Assembly: GCA_947471035.1 (NCBI GenBank) | Contig: CANIWJ010000010.1 | Location: 1-52,736, forward strand | Direction: 5' to 3' | Source of the DNA: Verrucomicrobiota bacterium | GTDB lineage: Bacteria; Verrucomicrobiota; Verrucomicrobiia; Opitutales; Opitutaceae | Length of the DNA stretch: 52,736 bases | In this document: in pieces, positions 1-8,612 of the stretch | Position numbering within the stretch: position 1 is the stretch's first letter | Layout of the letters: the number at the start of each line of letters is the position of its first letter | Position numbers and translations under genes: made by a program | Notes under the pieces: generated by a model | What the model was told of the DNA's origin: nothing | What the model saw: only the letters and a program-made list of their open reading frames with translations | Database searches by the model: none

Positions 1-2706
1 CGTTGAGATCGTAGATGGGCGGGAGGGCGTTGAAGGGGCCTTTGGTGAGGGCGCCTTCGGAGCCGGCGCCGGTGGTGGAGGGGGATTTGCCGGTGAGGCT
101 GGCGATGAGGTCCATGAAGGCCTCGGGCACTTCCTGGTAGTGGATGGGGTTGAACACGCAGAGGGCGCGGACGCCTTTTTCGGGCGGGTTGAGGCGGCGG
201 CCCATGAGCACGGCGCCGACCGGGTAGGTGAGGGGCTGGCTGGCGGGGATACGGCGGTAGAGGCGGGTGGCGATGCGGGCGAGGGCGGTGGCGCGGGGGT
301 CGAGCAGGTCGGGACGAACTTGGAGGTAGCGGGGGTTTTTGGTGGGTTTGCCGTCCACGATACGGGGGTGGGAGGGCAGCACGATGAAGGCGGCCTTGGG
401 GGCGGCGACGAAGTCGCGGATGAGTTTCTTGATCGGGTCGGTGTAGGCGTCGAAGCCGAGGGTGTCGTCGAGGAGTTCGGTGGCTTCGGCGTGGGAGATG
501 GCGGAGTAGTTGGAGAAGAAGGTGCCGCCGGAGGCGAAGTCGCGTTCGGCGTGTTTATCGTAGCCGCGGATGACGGCATCGTCGGGGCGCTGGAAGAGGC
601 GGGTTTCGCAGTTGTGGATGATTTTGACCGAGGTGCCTTCGGCGGTGTCGGGCGAGAGGCCTTGGACGGCGGAGGTGGGGGCGACGGAGGAGGCGGTGAT
701 GTCGTCCTCGGCTTGGATCTTGATGGCAGGAAGGAAGTCGCTGCGCAGGGAGAAGGTGCGCCAGGCGCCGTCGGTGGCGTAGCCGACGCGGAGGAGCTGG
801 GTGGTGGCGCGGGCACCGTGATACTTTAGTTCGTTGCCGGGGCGGCCGTTGATGGCATCAACCGAGAAATGGCGGCGCCAGTCTTGGCCGTCCCAGGGTT
901 TATGGACGCGTTTGACGAGGAGAACGAGGTCGCGGATGTAGCGGGGGGTGGAGAGAAGCCAGGTGTTGTATTCGTCGGTGTAGTCGGGGCTGCGGGAGAG
1001 GAGTTTAACGACGGAGCCGAGGGAGCGCTGGGGGGAGAGGATGGGGCGGCCCTGGCCGGGTTTTTTGTTGAGGGCGTCGTCGCGGTATCGGTTGGCGTAG
1101 TCGCGTTTGAGGATGGCATCGACGAGGTCGAGGTCTTTGACGTGATCGGCGATGAAGACGGGGCCGGTGAAGATGGCGTCGGCGATGGATTTGGAAATTT
1201 CGGATTTACCGCCGCCGGAGACGGTGCAGGGCTTGTGGCAGAGGAGGCCTTCGGCGGTGGTGCCGCGGAGGCGCCAGCGGGCGGCGGTGTCGGGGCGGAC
1301 CATTTCGACTTTGTAGCCGGAGGGGAGGACGTAGGTGATGCCGGGGAGGAGTTTGAGGGTATGGGTGGGTTTCTCGACCGGGCCCCAGGCGATGCGTTGG
1401 GAGCGGAGGTCGAAGCGGGCGTCGTCGGGCAGGTAGTAGATGTTGGCGTATTCGAGGTCGCGGGCCCAGCCGCCGGGCTGGGGTTCGGCGCGGTTGCCGA
1501 GGAGGGTGAGCGCGTCCTGGAAGGCGTGGGGGAGGGCAGGAAGGACGTTGGCGAGTTGGAACTCTTCGCCGAGGTCGTAGCTGGGGAAGGCGAGGGCGCC
1601 GCCGGCGTGTTCTTCCTCGGAGATGCCGAGGAGGTTAGCGGAGAAGGAGATTTGGGTTTTAACCTCTTTCTTGCAGTAGCCGAAGTAGTTGTCGGAAATG
1701 ACGGTGACGACGACGCCGGAGGCGTCGCGGGCGGTGATTTTGAAGGCGACGCCGTCGTTGTAGGCCTCTTCGGGGGATTTCCAGCACATGCCGTCGCGGC
1801 GCTGGCGGGGGGTGGCGTCGGCGTAGGCGGGCAGGCCGAGTTCTTTTTTGGTAACGCCGTTGAGGTGGGGGGCGAGGATGATGCAGCCGGTGTGGCCGGT
1901 CCATGATTCGGGGTCGAGGGCGGCGTCGTTGACGGGGAGGGAGGGGTCGCCGGCGTTGCCGAAGATGCTTTCGACGAAGTCGAGGTTGCAGACGAGGGAG
2001 CCGGGCATGAAGAAGCGGGTCTCCATGCGGCGGGCGGGGGTGAAGCCGGGGACGGCGGGCACTACGACGGGGCGGAGGTAGAGCGAGACGAAGGTGCAGG
2101 CGGGCTTGGGCTCGGCGCCGGTGAAGGGGAGGGCGAGGAGGTCGGGGGTGGGGTGGAGGGCACGGGCGAGGAGGGCGGCGAAGACGGTGGCGGGGACGGC
2201 TTTTTTGTCGTCGGGGATGGGCAGTCCACCTTCGGCGACGTGGAAGATGCCTTGGGTGGTGCGGCGATCGGACTTGGGGTTATGCAGCACGCCGTTGTGG
2301 AGGCGGGTGGAGGTGAGGATGGCGCTCTTGTGCTCGTCGGCGGTGGGCGGCAGGGAGAGGGCGCGGGCGAGGCCGGGGCGGTCGAGGACGAGGGTGGCGG
2401 TGGGCAGGTGGGGGACGTGGCCGTGCTCTTCGAGGGCGGAGTAGAGAAAGTTCTGGATGCGTTGATCGACCGGGCAGAGGTGCTTGGAGAGGATGCGGTC
2501 TTTTTCGCGGCCGAGGGTGACGAGGTGATCGACGAGGCGGGAAAAGGATGCGGGGTCGTTGGCGTCTTCGGCGACGGAGGCGGGCAGGCTGACGGTGGGC
2601 TGGCCGAGTTCGCGGAGCTTGAGGTTCAAGTAGGCGAGGAGGCGCGGATCGCGGGAATCCGGCAGGGTCGGGAGCAGGGCGGCGGCGTAGTTAACTTCGT
2701 CGTGCA
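1..2706 (-). CDS. Very large conserved protein, N-terminal 902 codons (partial); possible PPi-type PEP carboxykinase relative
   Basis: An uninterrupted reading frame starts at ATG 2706 (MHDEVNYAAALLPTLPD) and is still open at base 1, so the C-terminus lies outside the window. The protein is soluble, without signal peptide or membrane segments. Strongly patterned stretches include NPKSDRRTTQGIFHVAEGGL (around residue 150), WTGHTGCIILAPHL (about 270), a glycine-rich phosphate-loop-like CTVSGGGKSEISKS (about 495-510), HNCETRLFQRPDDAV (about 700) and LTGKSPSTTGAGSEGALTKG near the window edge. The two GK-S loops suggest nucleotide or phosphate binding. From memory the size and glycine-rich loops recall the 1100-residue-class pyrophosphate-dependent PEP carboxykinases, but I cannot confirm this and no function should be transferred. 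It stands alone, upstream of a repeat-filled gap. I am confident that it is a real gene and unsure of the product. Confidence 0.72.
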
Positions 2707-2915
2707 TGGTATGAAAGACAGGCGGGCGGTGGTGTGGTGAGTGTTGAGCGACGCTCGCAGTCGTCGATCAGTTAGGAGGCCGGTTTGCCGTGCGGCAAGT
2801 CAGGGCGGACGGAGGGCGCACAAAACCCAAAAAATGAGCAGGAGGGGGGCGCGGTAGCGGGGAAGCTAGTAGGGCTAGTAAGCCGGATAGGCGCTTAGCA
2901 GCGGGGGGGGCGGGC

Positions 2916-2938
2916 AAAGTAACCTATTGGGTTACTTT
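2916..2938. repeat. Palindromic repeat, copy 1
   Basis: Arms AAAGTAACC and GGTTACTTT flank the 5-base loop TATTG. Other copies are at 9277-9299, inside a coding region, and at 43157-43179. Confidence 0.85.
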
Positions 2939-2989
2939 ATGGTTGAGTGGCTGTGAGAGGGTGGGGTGGGGGCAGGGAGCTGGGGAAAT

Positions 2990-3030
2990 CACCAATGACT
3001 AATGACCGATGACGAATGACCGATGACGGG
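2990..3030. repeat. Heptamer repeat array (AATGACG type)
   Basis: Degenerate tandem copies of a 7-base unit (AATGACC, AATGACT, GATGACG and similar). This is one of about eight such arrays in the window; the others are near 5197, 5252, 7443, 9738, 10350, 28705 and 43206. Confidence 0.8.
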
Positions 3031-3085
3031 CGGGGTAGGGCGGAGAGGGTTGCGTCGGGCGAGGGCTGGGGTTGGGGTGGGAGGT

Positions 3086-3568
3086 ATGGAAGCGTCCACT
3101 CAGTTGCTGCCGGTGATTCAGTTGGCGATCACGCCGGTGATATTGATTACCGGGTTGGGGTCTTTGTTGCTGACGATGACCAATCGCATGGGGCGGGTGG
3201 TGGACCGGACACGCACTTTGGCCGGACAGGCGCGGGGGGCGGGGTCCAACGCGGCGGAGCGCGGGCACCTGGAGGCGCAGTTGCGCATCATGTATCAGCG
3301 GGCGGGGCTGGTGCGGCAGGCGGTGAATTTCGCCACACTCAGCATGGTGTGTTCGGCGTTGTTGGTGGTGACGATATTCGTCGATGTCGTGACCGCGACC
3401 GGGCTGGCGGCGGTGATCACCGGGCTGTTTGCACTGGGCATGGGGTGCCTGTTGATCGCGCTGGGGTATTTTTTGCGCGACATCCACATGTCGTTGTCGG
3501 CGCTGCGGCTAGAGGTGGAGCGGGCGCTGGGGGACGCGGGGGGGACAGGGGAGGGAAAACGGGATTAA
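3086..3568 (+). CDS. DUF2721 family membrane protein
   Basis: A 160-residue integral membrane protein. I chose ATG 3086 (MEASTQLLPVIQLAITPV) because the upstream in-frame stretch is low-complexity and repeat-derived. Three hydrophobic helices are visible: about residues 8-29 (LLPVIQLAITPVILITGLGSL), 85-108 (FATLSMVCSALLVVTIFVDVV) and 115-140 (LAAVITGLFALGMGCLLIALG). The conserved TMTNRMGRVVDRTR basic motif after helix 1 and the LRDIHMS motif after helix 3 are typical of DUF2721. The role of the family is unknown. The gene stands alone, divergent from the large conserved gene to its left, and ends before a possible terminator hairpin at 3577-3598. Confidence 0.82.
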   Translation: MEASTQLLPVIQLAITPVILITGLGSLLLTMTNRMGRVVDRTRTLAGQARGAGSNAAERGHLEAQLRIMYQRAGLVRQAVNFATLSMVCSALLVVTIFVDVVTATGLAAVITGLFALGMGCLLIALGYFLRDIHMSLSALRLEVERALGDAGGTGEGKRD

Positions 3569-3576
3569 CCGCTAAT

Positions 3577-3598
3577 GCGGCGGCTCAATGAGCGCCGC
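3577..3598 (+). terminator. Putative terminator hairpin after the DUF2721 gene
   Basis: GCGGCGGCTC and GAGCGCCGC pair with one bulged base around an AAT loop. Only two T residues follow, so an intrinsic terminator is plausible but not strong. Confidence 0.4.
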
Positions 3599-3671
3599 TT
3601 GGGGACGGTGGTTGAGCTTCGCGCAACAGGGGTGGGCGAAGGTTCGGCCAATGACCTCGCCTAGCGGAGGT

Positions 3672-4253
3672 TTAGGGAAATAGCGGCTCGGGGGTCCAGC
3701 CGTCGGGGGTGCGGGTGTAGCGGACCCGCTCGTGGAGGCGGTAGGGTTTTTCTTCCCAGAGTTCGATCCAGTCGGGGAGGATGCGGAAACCGCTCCAATG
3801 CGGGGGGCGGGGGACGTTGCCGGTGGCGTGGCGGAGCGAGAGCTGGGCGACGCGTTGCGGAATGGTGAGCGAGCTGGGCAGGGGGCGGGATTGGTCGGAG
3901 GCCCAGGCTCCGATGCGGCTGAGGAAGGCGCGGGAGGCGAAGTAGGTGTCGGCCTCGGCGTCGGTGACCGGGGTGACCGGGCCATGAACGCGGACCTGGC
4001 GGCCGGGCGGGTTCCAATAAAAGCAGAGCTCGGCGCGGGGGTGGGCGCGGAGGGCTTCGCCCTTTTGGCTTTGGAGATTGGTGTAGAAGACGAAACCGTC
4101 GGCGTCGGCGTGTTTGAGCAGGACCATGCGCACTCCGGGAGCGCCGTTGGCGTCCACGGTGGCGAGCGCCATGGAGGTGGGCTCGGGGAGTTTGCGGGCC
4201 TTGGCATCTTCGAGCCAGGTGTGGAAGCGGGCGAGGGGATCGACGTCGGACAT
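3672..4253 (-). CDS. pdxH: Pyridoxamine 5'-phosphate oxidase
   Basis: A 193-residue cytosolic flavoprotein that oxidises pyridoxamine- or pyridoxine-5'-phosphate to pyridoxal phosphate using FMN and O2. Family hallmarks run the full length: [13 protein letters not shown] at the N-terminus; [25 protein letters not shown], the FMN-binding beta strands; [13 protein letters not shown]; the [12 protein letters not shown] segment; [12 protein letters not shown]; and the C-terminal [19 protein letters not shown]-like region that holds the PLP-contacting RLHxR motif. The length is slightly under the E. coli enzyme, as usual. It starts at ATG 4253 and is divergent from a small hypothetical gene. It appears monocistronic. 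Confidence 0.95.
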   Translation of the reverse strand: MSDVDPLARFHTWLEDAKARKLPEPTSMALATVDANGAPGVRMVLLKHADADGFVFYTNLQSQKGEALRAHPRAELCFYWNPPGRQVRVHGPVTPVTDAEADTYFASRAFLSRIGAWASDQSRPLPSSLTIPQRVAQLSLRHATGNVPRPPHWSGFRILPDWIELWEEKPYRLHERVRYTRTPDGWTPEPLFP

Positions 4254-4366
4254 GGTGATGAAGCCGACTATAAAGCAGGTAACGTGCGAGCGCTGGGCAT
4301 TCGTTGGCGGAGGATGCGCTTGTTTACGGTGGCGAAGGGCGGGTGCGGCGTTTACGAACCGGGCGC

Positions 4367-4717
4367 ATGGGAATGAAAATCAAAGCAAATGATGACCGCA
4401 TCGCGGCGGTGGCCGTGGCGGTGTTGTTGATCAGCCGGGCGCGGCTGGCGCGGGGCGAAGCGGGCGGGCTGGTGGCGGAGGCTTTGGCGCGGTATCGGGG
4501 GGATCCGGAAGCTTACAAGGCGGAGTTTGCGCAACGCACTCTGGCGGCAGCGTGTGTGACCGAGGAGCTGACGCACGAGGGGCGGAGGGCGCTTTATCTG
4601 CGGCTGCTGGCGGCGGTGGAGGCGCTGTTGGCCAAGATAACGCGGAATCGCACGCAGTTCAGCAGCGTGACGGAGCTGGATAACTATTTCGCGTTTAACC
4701 TGAAGAGTTTTGATTAA
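4367..4717 (+). CDS. Small hypothetical helical protein
   Basis: The start is ATG 4367 or 4373 ([21 protein letters not shown]), giving about 115 residues. The sequence looks all-helical and soluble: a hydrophobic first helix, then [36 protein letters not shown], and a leucine-rich [19 protein letters not shown] helix that could form a coiled coil. No family is recognised. Its 3' end overlaps the convergent nitrate reductase gene by 23 bases. Codon use matches its neighbours and the sequence is not repeat-derived, so it is probably a real gene. Confidence 0.6.
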   Translation: MGMKIKANDDRIAAVAVAVLLISRARLARGEAGGLVAEALARYRGDPEAYKAEFAQRTLAAACVTEELTHEGRRALYLRLLAAVEALLAKITRNRTQFSSVTELDNYFAFNLKSFD

Positions 4718-7031
4718 GGTCGGTGGCGGCGGATATTTGCACGGCGCAGGCTTTGTAGCTGGGCTGGCGGCTGTGCGGGTCGAAGGCAGGATAGGTAAGT
4801 CGGTTGACCGCTTCGAAGTGCATGGGCGCGAAGAGCTGGCCGGGCTGGACAGTGGCGGTAAGAACGGCGGTGGCGCGGGCTTCGCCGCGGCGAGAGCGAA
4901 TGGTTACGGGGGAGGCGTCGGCAATGCCGAGACGCGCGGCGTCGGCGGGGTGGATCTCCACGATGAGGGAGCGCGGGGCGAGCTTGCGGAGGACGTCGCT
5001 TTTGTCGGTGCGGGTGCCGGTGTGCCACTGTGCGGAGGTGCCGCGGCCGGTATTGAGCAGGAACGGGTAGTCGGCGCAGGGCGGCTCGGGCATGGGGCGA
5101 GGGGCATCGAAGAGGATGACCGCGCGGCCGTCGGCGGTGAAGAATTTGCCGTCGGCGAAAAGGCGGCGTTCCCGCGACGACGAAGAGTCGTCGCGTAATG
5201 ACGAATGACGAATGTCTAATGACGAATGGGCGGAGGGGGCCGTAGGCGTGGCATTGGGCATTAGACATTGGTCATTCGTCATTCCCGGCACCGCCGGGTA
5301 GGGCCACTGGATGCCGCCCTGTTCGGCGAGGTGGGCGTGGTCGCGTATGCCGGTGATGTCGCAGGGCTGGCCGGCGGAGAGCTTTTTGAGGATTTGGAAA
5401 ACCGCTTCGGGCGAGGTCCAGGCGCGGAAAAGATCGGCGCAACCCCAGGCGCGGGCGAGGAGTTGGAAGATGGCGAAATCGCTCAGGGCCTGGCCGGGGG
5501 GACGGGCGACTTTGGCGATGCGACCGAGGCGGCGTTCGCTGTTGATAAAGAAGCCGGTTTTCTCGCCCCAACCGGCGGCGGGCAGTACGAGGTCGGCCAG
5601 GCGAGCGGTATCGGTGGTCGAATACATGTCTTGGACGACGAGGAATTCGAGTTTGTGGCGCACGCGGGCGAAGCGGCTGGAGTCGATCCAGGAGTGGGCA
5701 GGGTTGGTGGCGACGACCCAGAGGCCCTTGATCGCGCCGGATTCGATGCCGTCGATGATCTGATCGTAGGCCCAAGAGTTTTCGGTGGGGATGCGTTCGG
5801 CGGGAATTTCGAGCAGGCGGGCAACGTGTTCGCGGTGGGCGGGGTTTTTGAAATCGCGACCGCCGAGCAGGGAGGTGGCGTTGGCGAAGAGGCGCGAGCC
5901 CATGGCGTTGCACTGGCCGGTGATGGAGTTGGCGCCGGTGCCGGGGCGGCCGATGTTGCCGGAGATAAGGGCAAGGTTGATCAGGGCCTGGGCGGTGCGG
6001 GTGGATTCGTGGCCCTGGTTGACGCCCATGGTCCACCAAAATGAGGCGGCCTTGGCGTTGGCGATGAGGCGGGCGAGGCGGCGGATCTCGTCGGCGGGGA
6101 TGCCGCATTCGGGGGCGGCGCGTTCGGGGAAGTATGCGACGAGGAAGGTGGCGAACTCGTCGAAGCCGGTGGTGTGGTTCTCGATGAAAGGGCGGTTGAT
6201 GCGACCCTCGGCGAGCAGAACGTGGGCGATGGCGTAGAGCAGCCAGAGATCGGATTTGGGGCGCAGGGAAACGTGGTCGGTGGCGGCGGCGGCGGTCTCG
6301 GTGCGGCGGGGGTCTAGCACGATGATGCGCGGCGAGTTTTTGTTCATCATCACGCGTTGCCACATGATGGGGTGGGCAATGGCGGGATTGGAGCCGACGA
6401 AAACGAGGCAGTCGGAGTGCTCGAAGTCGGCGTAGGTGTAGGGCGGGGCGTCGAAGCCGAAGGATTGTTTATAGGCGGTGGCGGCGGTGGCCATGCACTG
6501 GCGGGTATTGCTGTCGAGGTGCAGGGCGCCCATGCCGAACTTAAAAAACGCACCGAGGAAGGCCATCTCCTCGGTGGGAATCTGACCGGTGGAAAGGCAG
6601 GCGACGGAGTGCGGGCCGTGGGCGGCCTGAATGGCTTTGAAGCGTGCGGCGAAGGTGGCGGCGGCGGTGGGCCAAGCCAGAGGAGAAAACGCTCCGGTGT
6701 CTGGGTCGCGCAGCAGAGGCGTGGTCGCGCGATCTGGCGCGGCGAGGGGCGTGAGGGCTTCCCAGCCCTTGGGGCAGGCCATGCCGAGGTTTACGGGGTA
6801 GGCGGGATCGGCAGCGAGATTGAGGGCTTGGCCTTCGTCGTTCAGGTGGACTTGGAGGGAGCAACCGGTGGCGCAAAAGCCGCAGACGGAGGCGACGGTG
6901 GAAGCGGGGGCGAGGCGGGCGGGGACTTGGGGCAGACCAAGGCCGTGGGAGGAAGGGGCGCGGACGAGCTCGGATGTCATTGGCCCGGTGCGGGCGTGCA
7001 GGGCAAGCAAGGTCGGGTCGAGAGAGCGCAT
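4695..7031 (-). CDS. nasA: Assimilatory nitrate reductase catalytic subunit (Mo-bis-MGD, 4Fe-4S)
   Basis: A molybdopterin oxidoreductase that reduces nitrate to nitrite. From ATG 7031 it is 778 residues; ATG 6980 is an alternative start. An N-terminal [4Fe-4S] motif is formed by Cys50, Cys53, Cys57 and Cys86 ([11 protein letters not shown] and GMACPKGW). MGD-binding landmarks follow: [54 protein letters not shown] and the C-terminal [16 protein letters not shown]. It has no twin-arginine signal, so it is cytosolic, and it lacks the extra C-terminal [2Fe-2S] domain of some NasA proteins. About 40 residues of repeat-derived sequence sit in frame between WPYPAVPG and RRLFADGKF. It is the last gene of the nirA-to-nasA run, 4 bases after the DmsBC-type gene. 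Confidence 0.93.
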   Translation of the reverse strand: MRSLDPTLLALHARTGPMTSELVRAPSSHGLGLPQVPARLAPASTVASVCGFCATGCSLQVHLNDEGQALNLAADPAYPVNLGMACPKGWEALTPLAAPDRATTPLLRDPDTGAFSPLAWPTAAATFAARFKAIQAAHGPHSVACLSTGQIPTEEMAFLGAFFKFGMGALHLDSNTRQCMATAATAYKQSFGFDAPPYTYADFEHSDCLVFVGSNPAIAHPIMWQRVMMNKNSPRIIVLDPRRTETAAAATDHVSLRPKSDLWLLYAIAHVLLAEGRINRPFIENHTTGFDEFATFLVAYFPERAAPECGIPADEIRRLARLIANAKAASFWWTMGVNQGHESTRTAQALINLALISGNIGRPGTGANSITGQCNAMGSRLFANATSLLGGRDFKNPAHREHVARLLEIPAERIPTENSWAYDQIIDGIESGAIKGLWVVATNPAHSWIDSSRFARVRHKLEFLVVQDMYSTTDTARLADLVLPAAGWGEKTGFFINSERRLGRIAKVARPPGQALSDFAIFQLLARAWGCADLFRAWTSPEAVFQILKKLSAGQPCDITGIRDHAHLAEQGGIQWPYPAVPGMTNDQCLMPNATPTAPSAHSSLDIRHSSLRDDSSSSRERRLFADGKFFTADGRAVILFDAPRPMPEPPCADYPFLLNTGRGTSAQWHTGTRTDKSDVLRKLAPRSLIVEIHPADAARLGIADASPVTIRSRRGEARATAVLTATVQPGQLFAPMHFEAVNRLTYPAFDPHSRQPSYKACAVQISAATDLNQNSSG
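5173..5286. repeat. Composite hairpin and inverted heptamer arrays inside nasA
   Basis: A 9-bp perfect hairpin (CGCGACGAC, loop GAAGA, GTCGTCGCG; 5173-5195) directly abuts an AATGACG-type array (about 5197-5229). After a spacer comes a second array in reverse orientation (about 5252-5284). The two arrays form a long inverted repeat. The whole insert is a multiple of three and keeps nasA open. Confidence 0.85.
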
Positions 7032-7035
7032 CGGG

Positions 7036-8583
7036 CTAGGCGGGTTGCCCCGGCATTTTGGGGGCGTCCACGGCGCGGAAATAGAGGACGCGCTCCAGCA
7101 GCTCTCCGGCCGCGAAGAGGAGAAAACCAAACCAAGGTTGCTGGAGCGCGAAAAGGATGAGGGCGGCGAAACCCAGGACGAGGCGTGCGCGGGAGGTTTT
7201 GCGCAACGGGCCGGCATGGAGGCGGGCGGAGATGGGAGAGGAGCGCAGGAGATGGTTTTCGGCGAAGAGCTTGAGGCCGAGCACGAGCGCGGCAGCGGGG
7301 GTGAAGAGGAAGGCTAGGGTGGCGACCAGCACAATGCCGCCCATACGAGTGAAGGTGTTGGCTGGACGCCAAAAGTGGCGGCGGGTGTCGATGTAGATCA
7401 TGCCGCTGCTGACGACGCCGAGCGTTGTTAGGCCGAGCGCGGAATGACCAATGACGAATGACGAATGACGAATGAGTTCGGAGAGGGAGGCGGGGAGCGG
7501 AATGGAAGAGACGTAGGGCAAGGCGGCGGCGAGGGCGACGAAGGGGGCGGCGGTGCCGAGCAGGACGGCTTCGCGGCTGAGCCAGGAGCGGCGCAGGCCG
7601 AGGAAAATACGCCAGGCGCGGAGAGGTTGGCCGAGGTGGGCGACGCTGGCGGCCAAGGCGACGAAGAAAAGCGTGGCGGCCGCAGGAGCGAGGAGCGGGG
7701 AGCGAGGCGCAGAGAATGTGTCGGCGAGCAGCAGGCCGAGGGCGAGCTGGGTGCCGGTGAGCAGGATGACGAGCGCGAGGTGGGCGTGCTGGGGACGGAG
7801 CGTATCGGAATCGGCCGGGCGGAGTGTGGCGGGCAACAGATTCTTGGATACGTAGCGGGTGGTGGGCTGCGTGTACGCGGGGTCGGCGGGCAGGCGGATA
7901 ACGGCGTCGTAAGGGTCGGGTGCGGCGGGGGTGACGTGGACGATTTTGATCGCCTGGGTGGGGCAGGCTTGGGCGCAGGCGGGGGCTTCGCCGGCGGCGA
8001 GGCGGCCGTGGCAGAGGTCGCATTTGCGCACGATACCGAGGCGGGCGTTATACTTGGGGACGTCGTAGGGGCATTTCAGGACACAGTAGCTGCACCCGAT
8101 GCATTGGTCGTCGAGGTGGCGGACGATGCCGGTGACGGGGTCTTTTTCGTAGGCGAGGACGGGGCAGCCGTTCAGGCAGGCGGGGTCGGCGCAGTGGTGG
8201 CAGGCGGTGGTGACGGTTTGGGCAAAGGGCTGCGGGGCTGGCGGGCTGTAAGGTTGAAGCGGGGCGGCGAGGGCGGAGAGGCCGTAAACGAGGCCGACGT
8301 CGCGCCAGGTTTCTTCATCGTCGAGACCGTTGAGCGAGTGGCAGCCGGAGACGCAGGCCTTGCAGCCGGAGCAGGCGTCGAGATCGACCTCGAAGGCGTA
8401 TTGCTGGCCGGGCGCGGGCGCGGTGAGCGGGATGAGTTCACGGAAACGCTCGGCGCGCCAAGCGGAGGGCTGGAGGGAGTGAGCGGTGGCGGCGCGGGTG
8501 ACGGGAGTTTGGAGCTGCTGCTGCCCGGCCAAGAGCTCGGCGAGGAAAGGCTCAAGGTTAGAGTCAGCGGGCTGCGGGTTCAT
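7036..8583 (-). CDS. Fused DmsB-DmsC-like iron-sulfur / membrane-anchor subunit
   Basis: A 515-residue electron-transfer partner for the nitrate reductase. Residues about 65-260 form a DmsB/NrfC-type ferredoxin domain with four cysteine groups: [37 protein letters not shown], and the CDLC plus CAQACP pair. Residues about 285-515 form a DmsC-like polytopic membrane domain of roughly six to eight helices with the [23 protein letters not shown] signature and a final [10 protein letters not shown] motif. In the DMSO reductase family DmsC oxidises menaquinol and DmsB relays electrons to the molybdenum subunit, so a quinol-linked assimilatory nitrate reductase is inferred. A heptamer repeat is translated in frame as [11 protein letters not shown] between two membrane helices. 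The gene lies between the CysJ-like gene and nasA. Confidence 0.87.
   Translation of the reverse strand: MNPQPADSNLEPFLAELLAGQQQLQTPVTRAATAHSLQPSAWRAERFRELIPLTAPAPGQQYAFEVDLDACSGCKACVSGCHSLNGLDDEETWRDVGLVYGLSALAAPLQPYSPPAPQPFAQTVTTACHHCADPACLNGCPVLAYEKDPVTGIVRHLDDQCIGCSYCVLKCPYDVPKYNARLGIVRKCDLCHGRLAAGEAPACAQACPTQAIKIVHVTPAAPDPYDAVIRLPADPAYTQPTTRYVSKNLLPATLRPADSDTLRPQHAHLALVILLTGTQLALGLLLADTFSAPRSPLLAPAAATLFFVALAASVAHLGQPLRAWRIFLGLRRSWLSREAVLLGTAAPFVALAAALPYVSSIPLPASLSELIRHSSFVIGHSALGLTTLGVVSSGMIYIDTRRHFWRPANTFTRMGGIVLVATLAFLFTPAAALVLGLKLFAENHLLRSSPISARLHAGPLRKTSRARLVLGFAALILFALQQPWFGFLLFAAGELLERVLYFRAVDAPKMPGQPA
7443..7477. repeat. Heptamer array inside the DmsBC-type gene
   Basis: Four tandem AATGACS-type units lie in the coding region between predicted membrane helices. 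The reading frame is preserved. Confidence 0.85.
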
Positions 8584-8612
8584 TAGGGGGATAGGACTTA
8601 CGGGCCAGGTGC

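Larger units (their letters stand above)
2707..3085. other. Intergenic gap filled with dispersed repeats
   Basis: This 379-base gap separates two divergently transcribed genes. From left to right it holds an agctagtagggctagtaag block (about 2864-2882), a 9-bp-arm palindrome (2916-2938) and a run of GACNAATGAC-type heptamers (about 2990-3030). The same three blocks recur in the same order upstream of the MoeB-rhodanese gene near 43090-43225. I see no convincing gene; promoters for the two flanking genes must lie here but none is clear. Confidence 0.6.

Noticed and set aside
869-1906. Plus-strand open frame of 345 residues over the large conserved gene
   Set aside because: It is low-complexity Gly/Val/Asp/Glu-rich antisense sequence, while the minus-strand frame has clear conserved-protein character for 902 codons.
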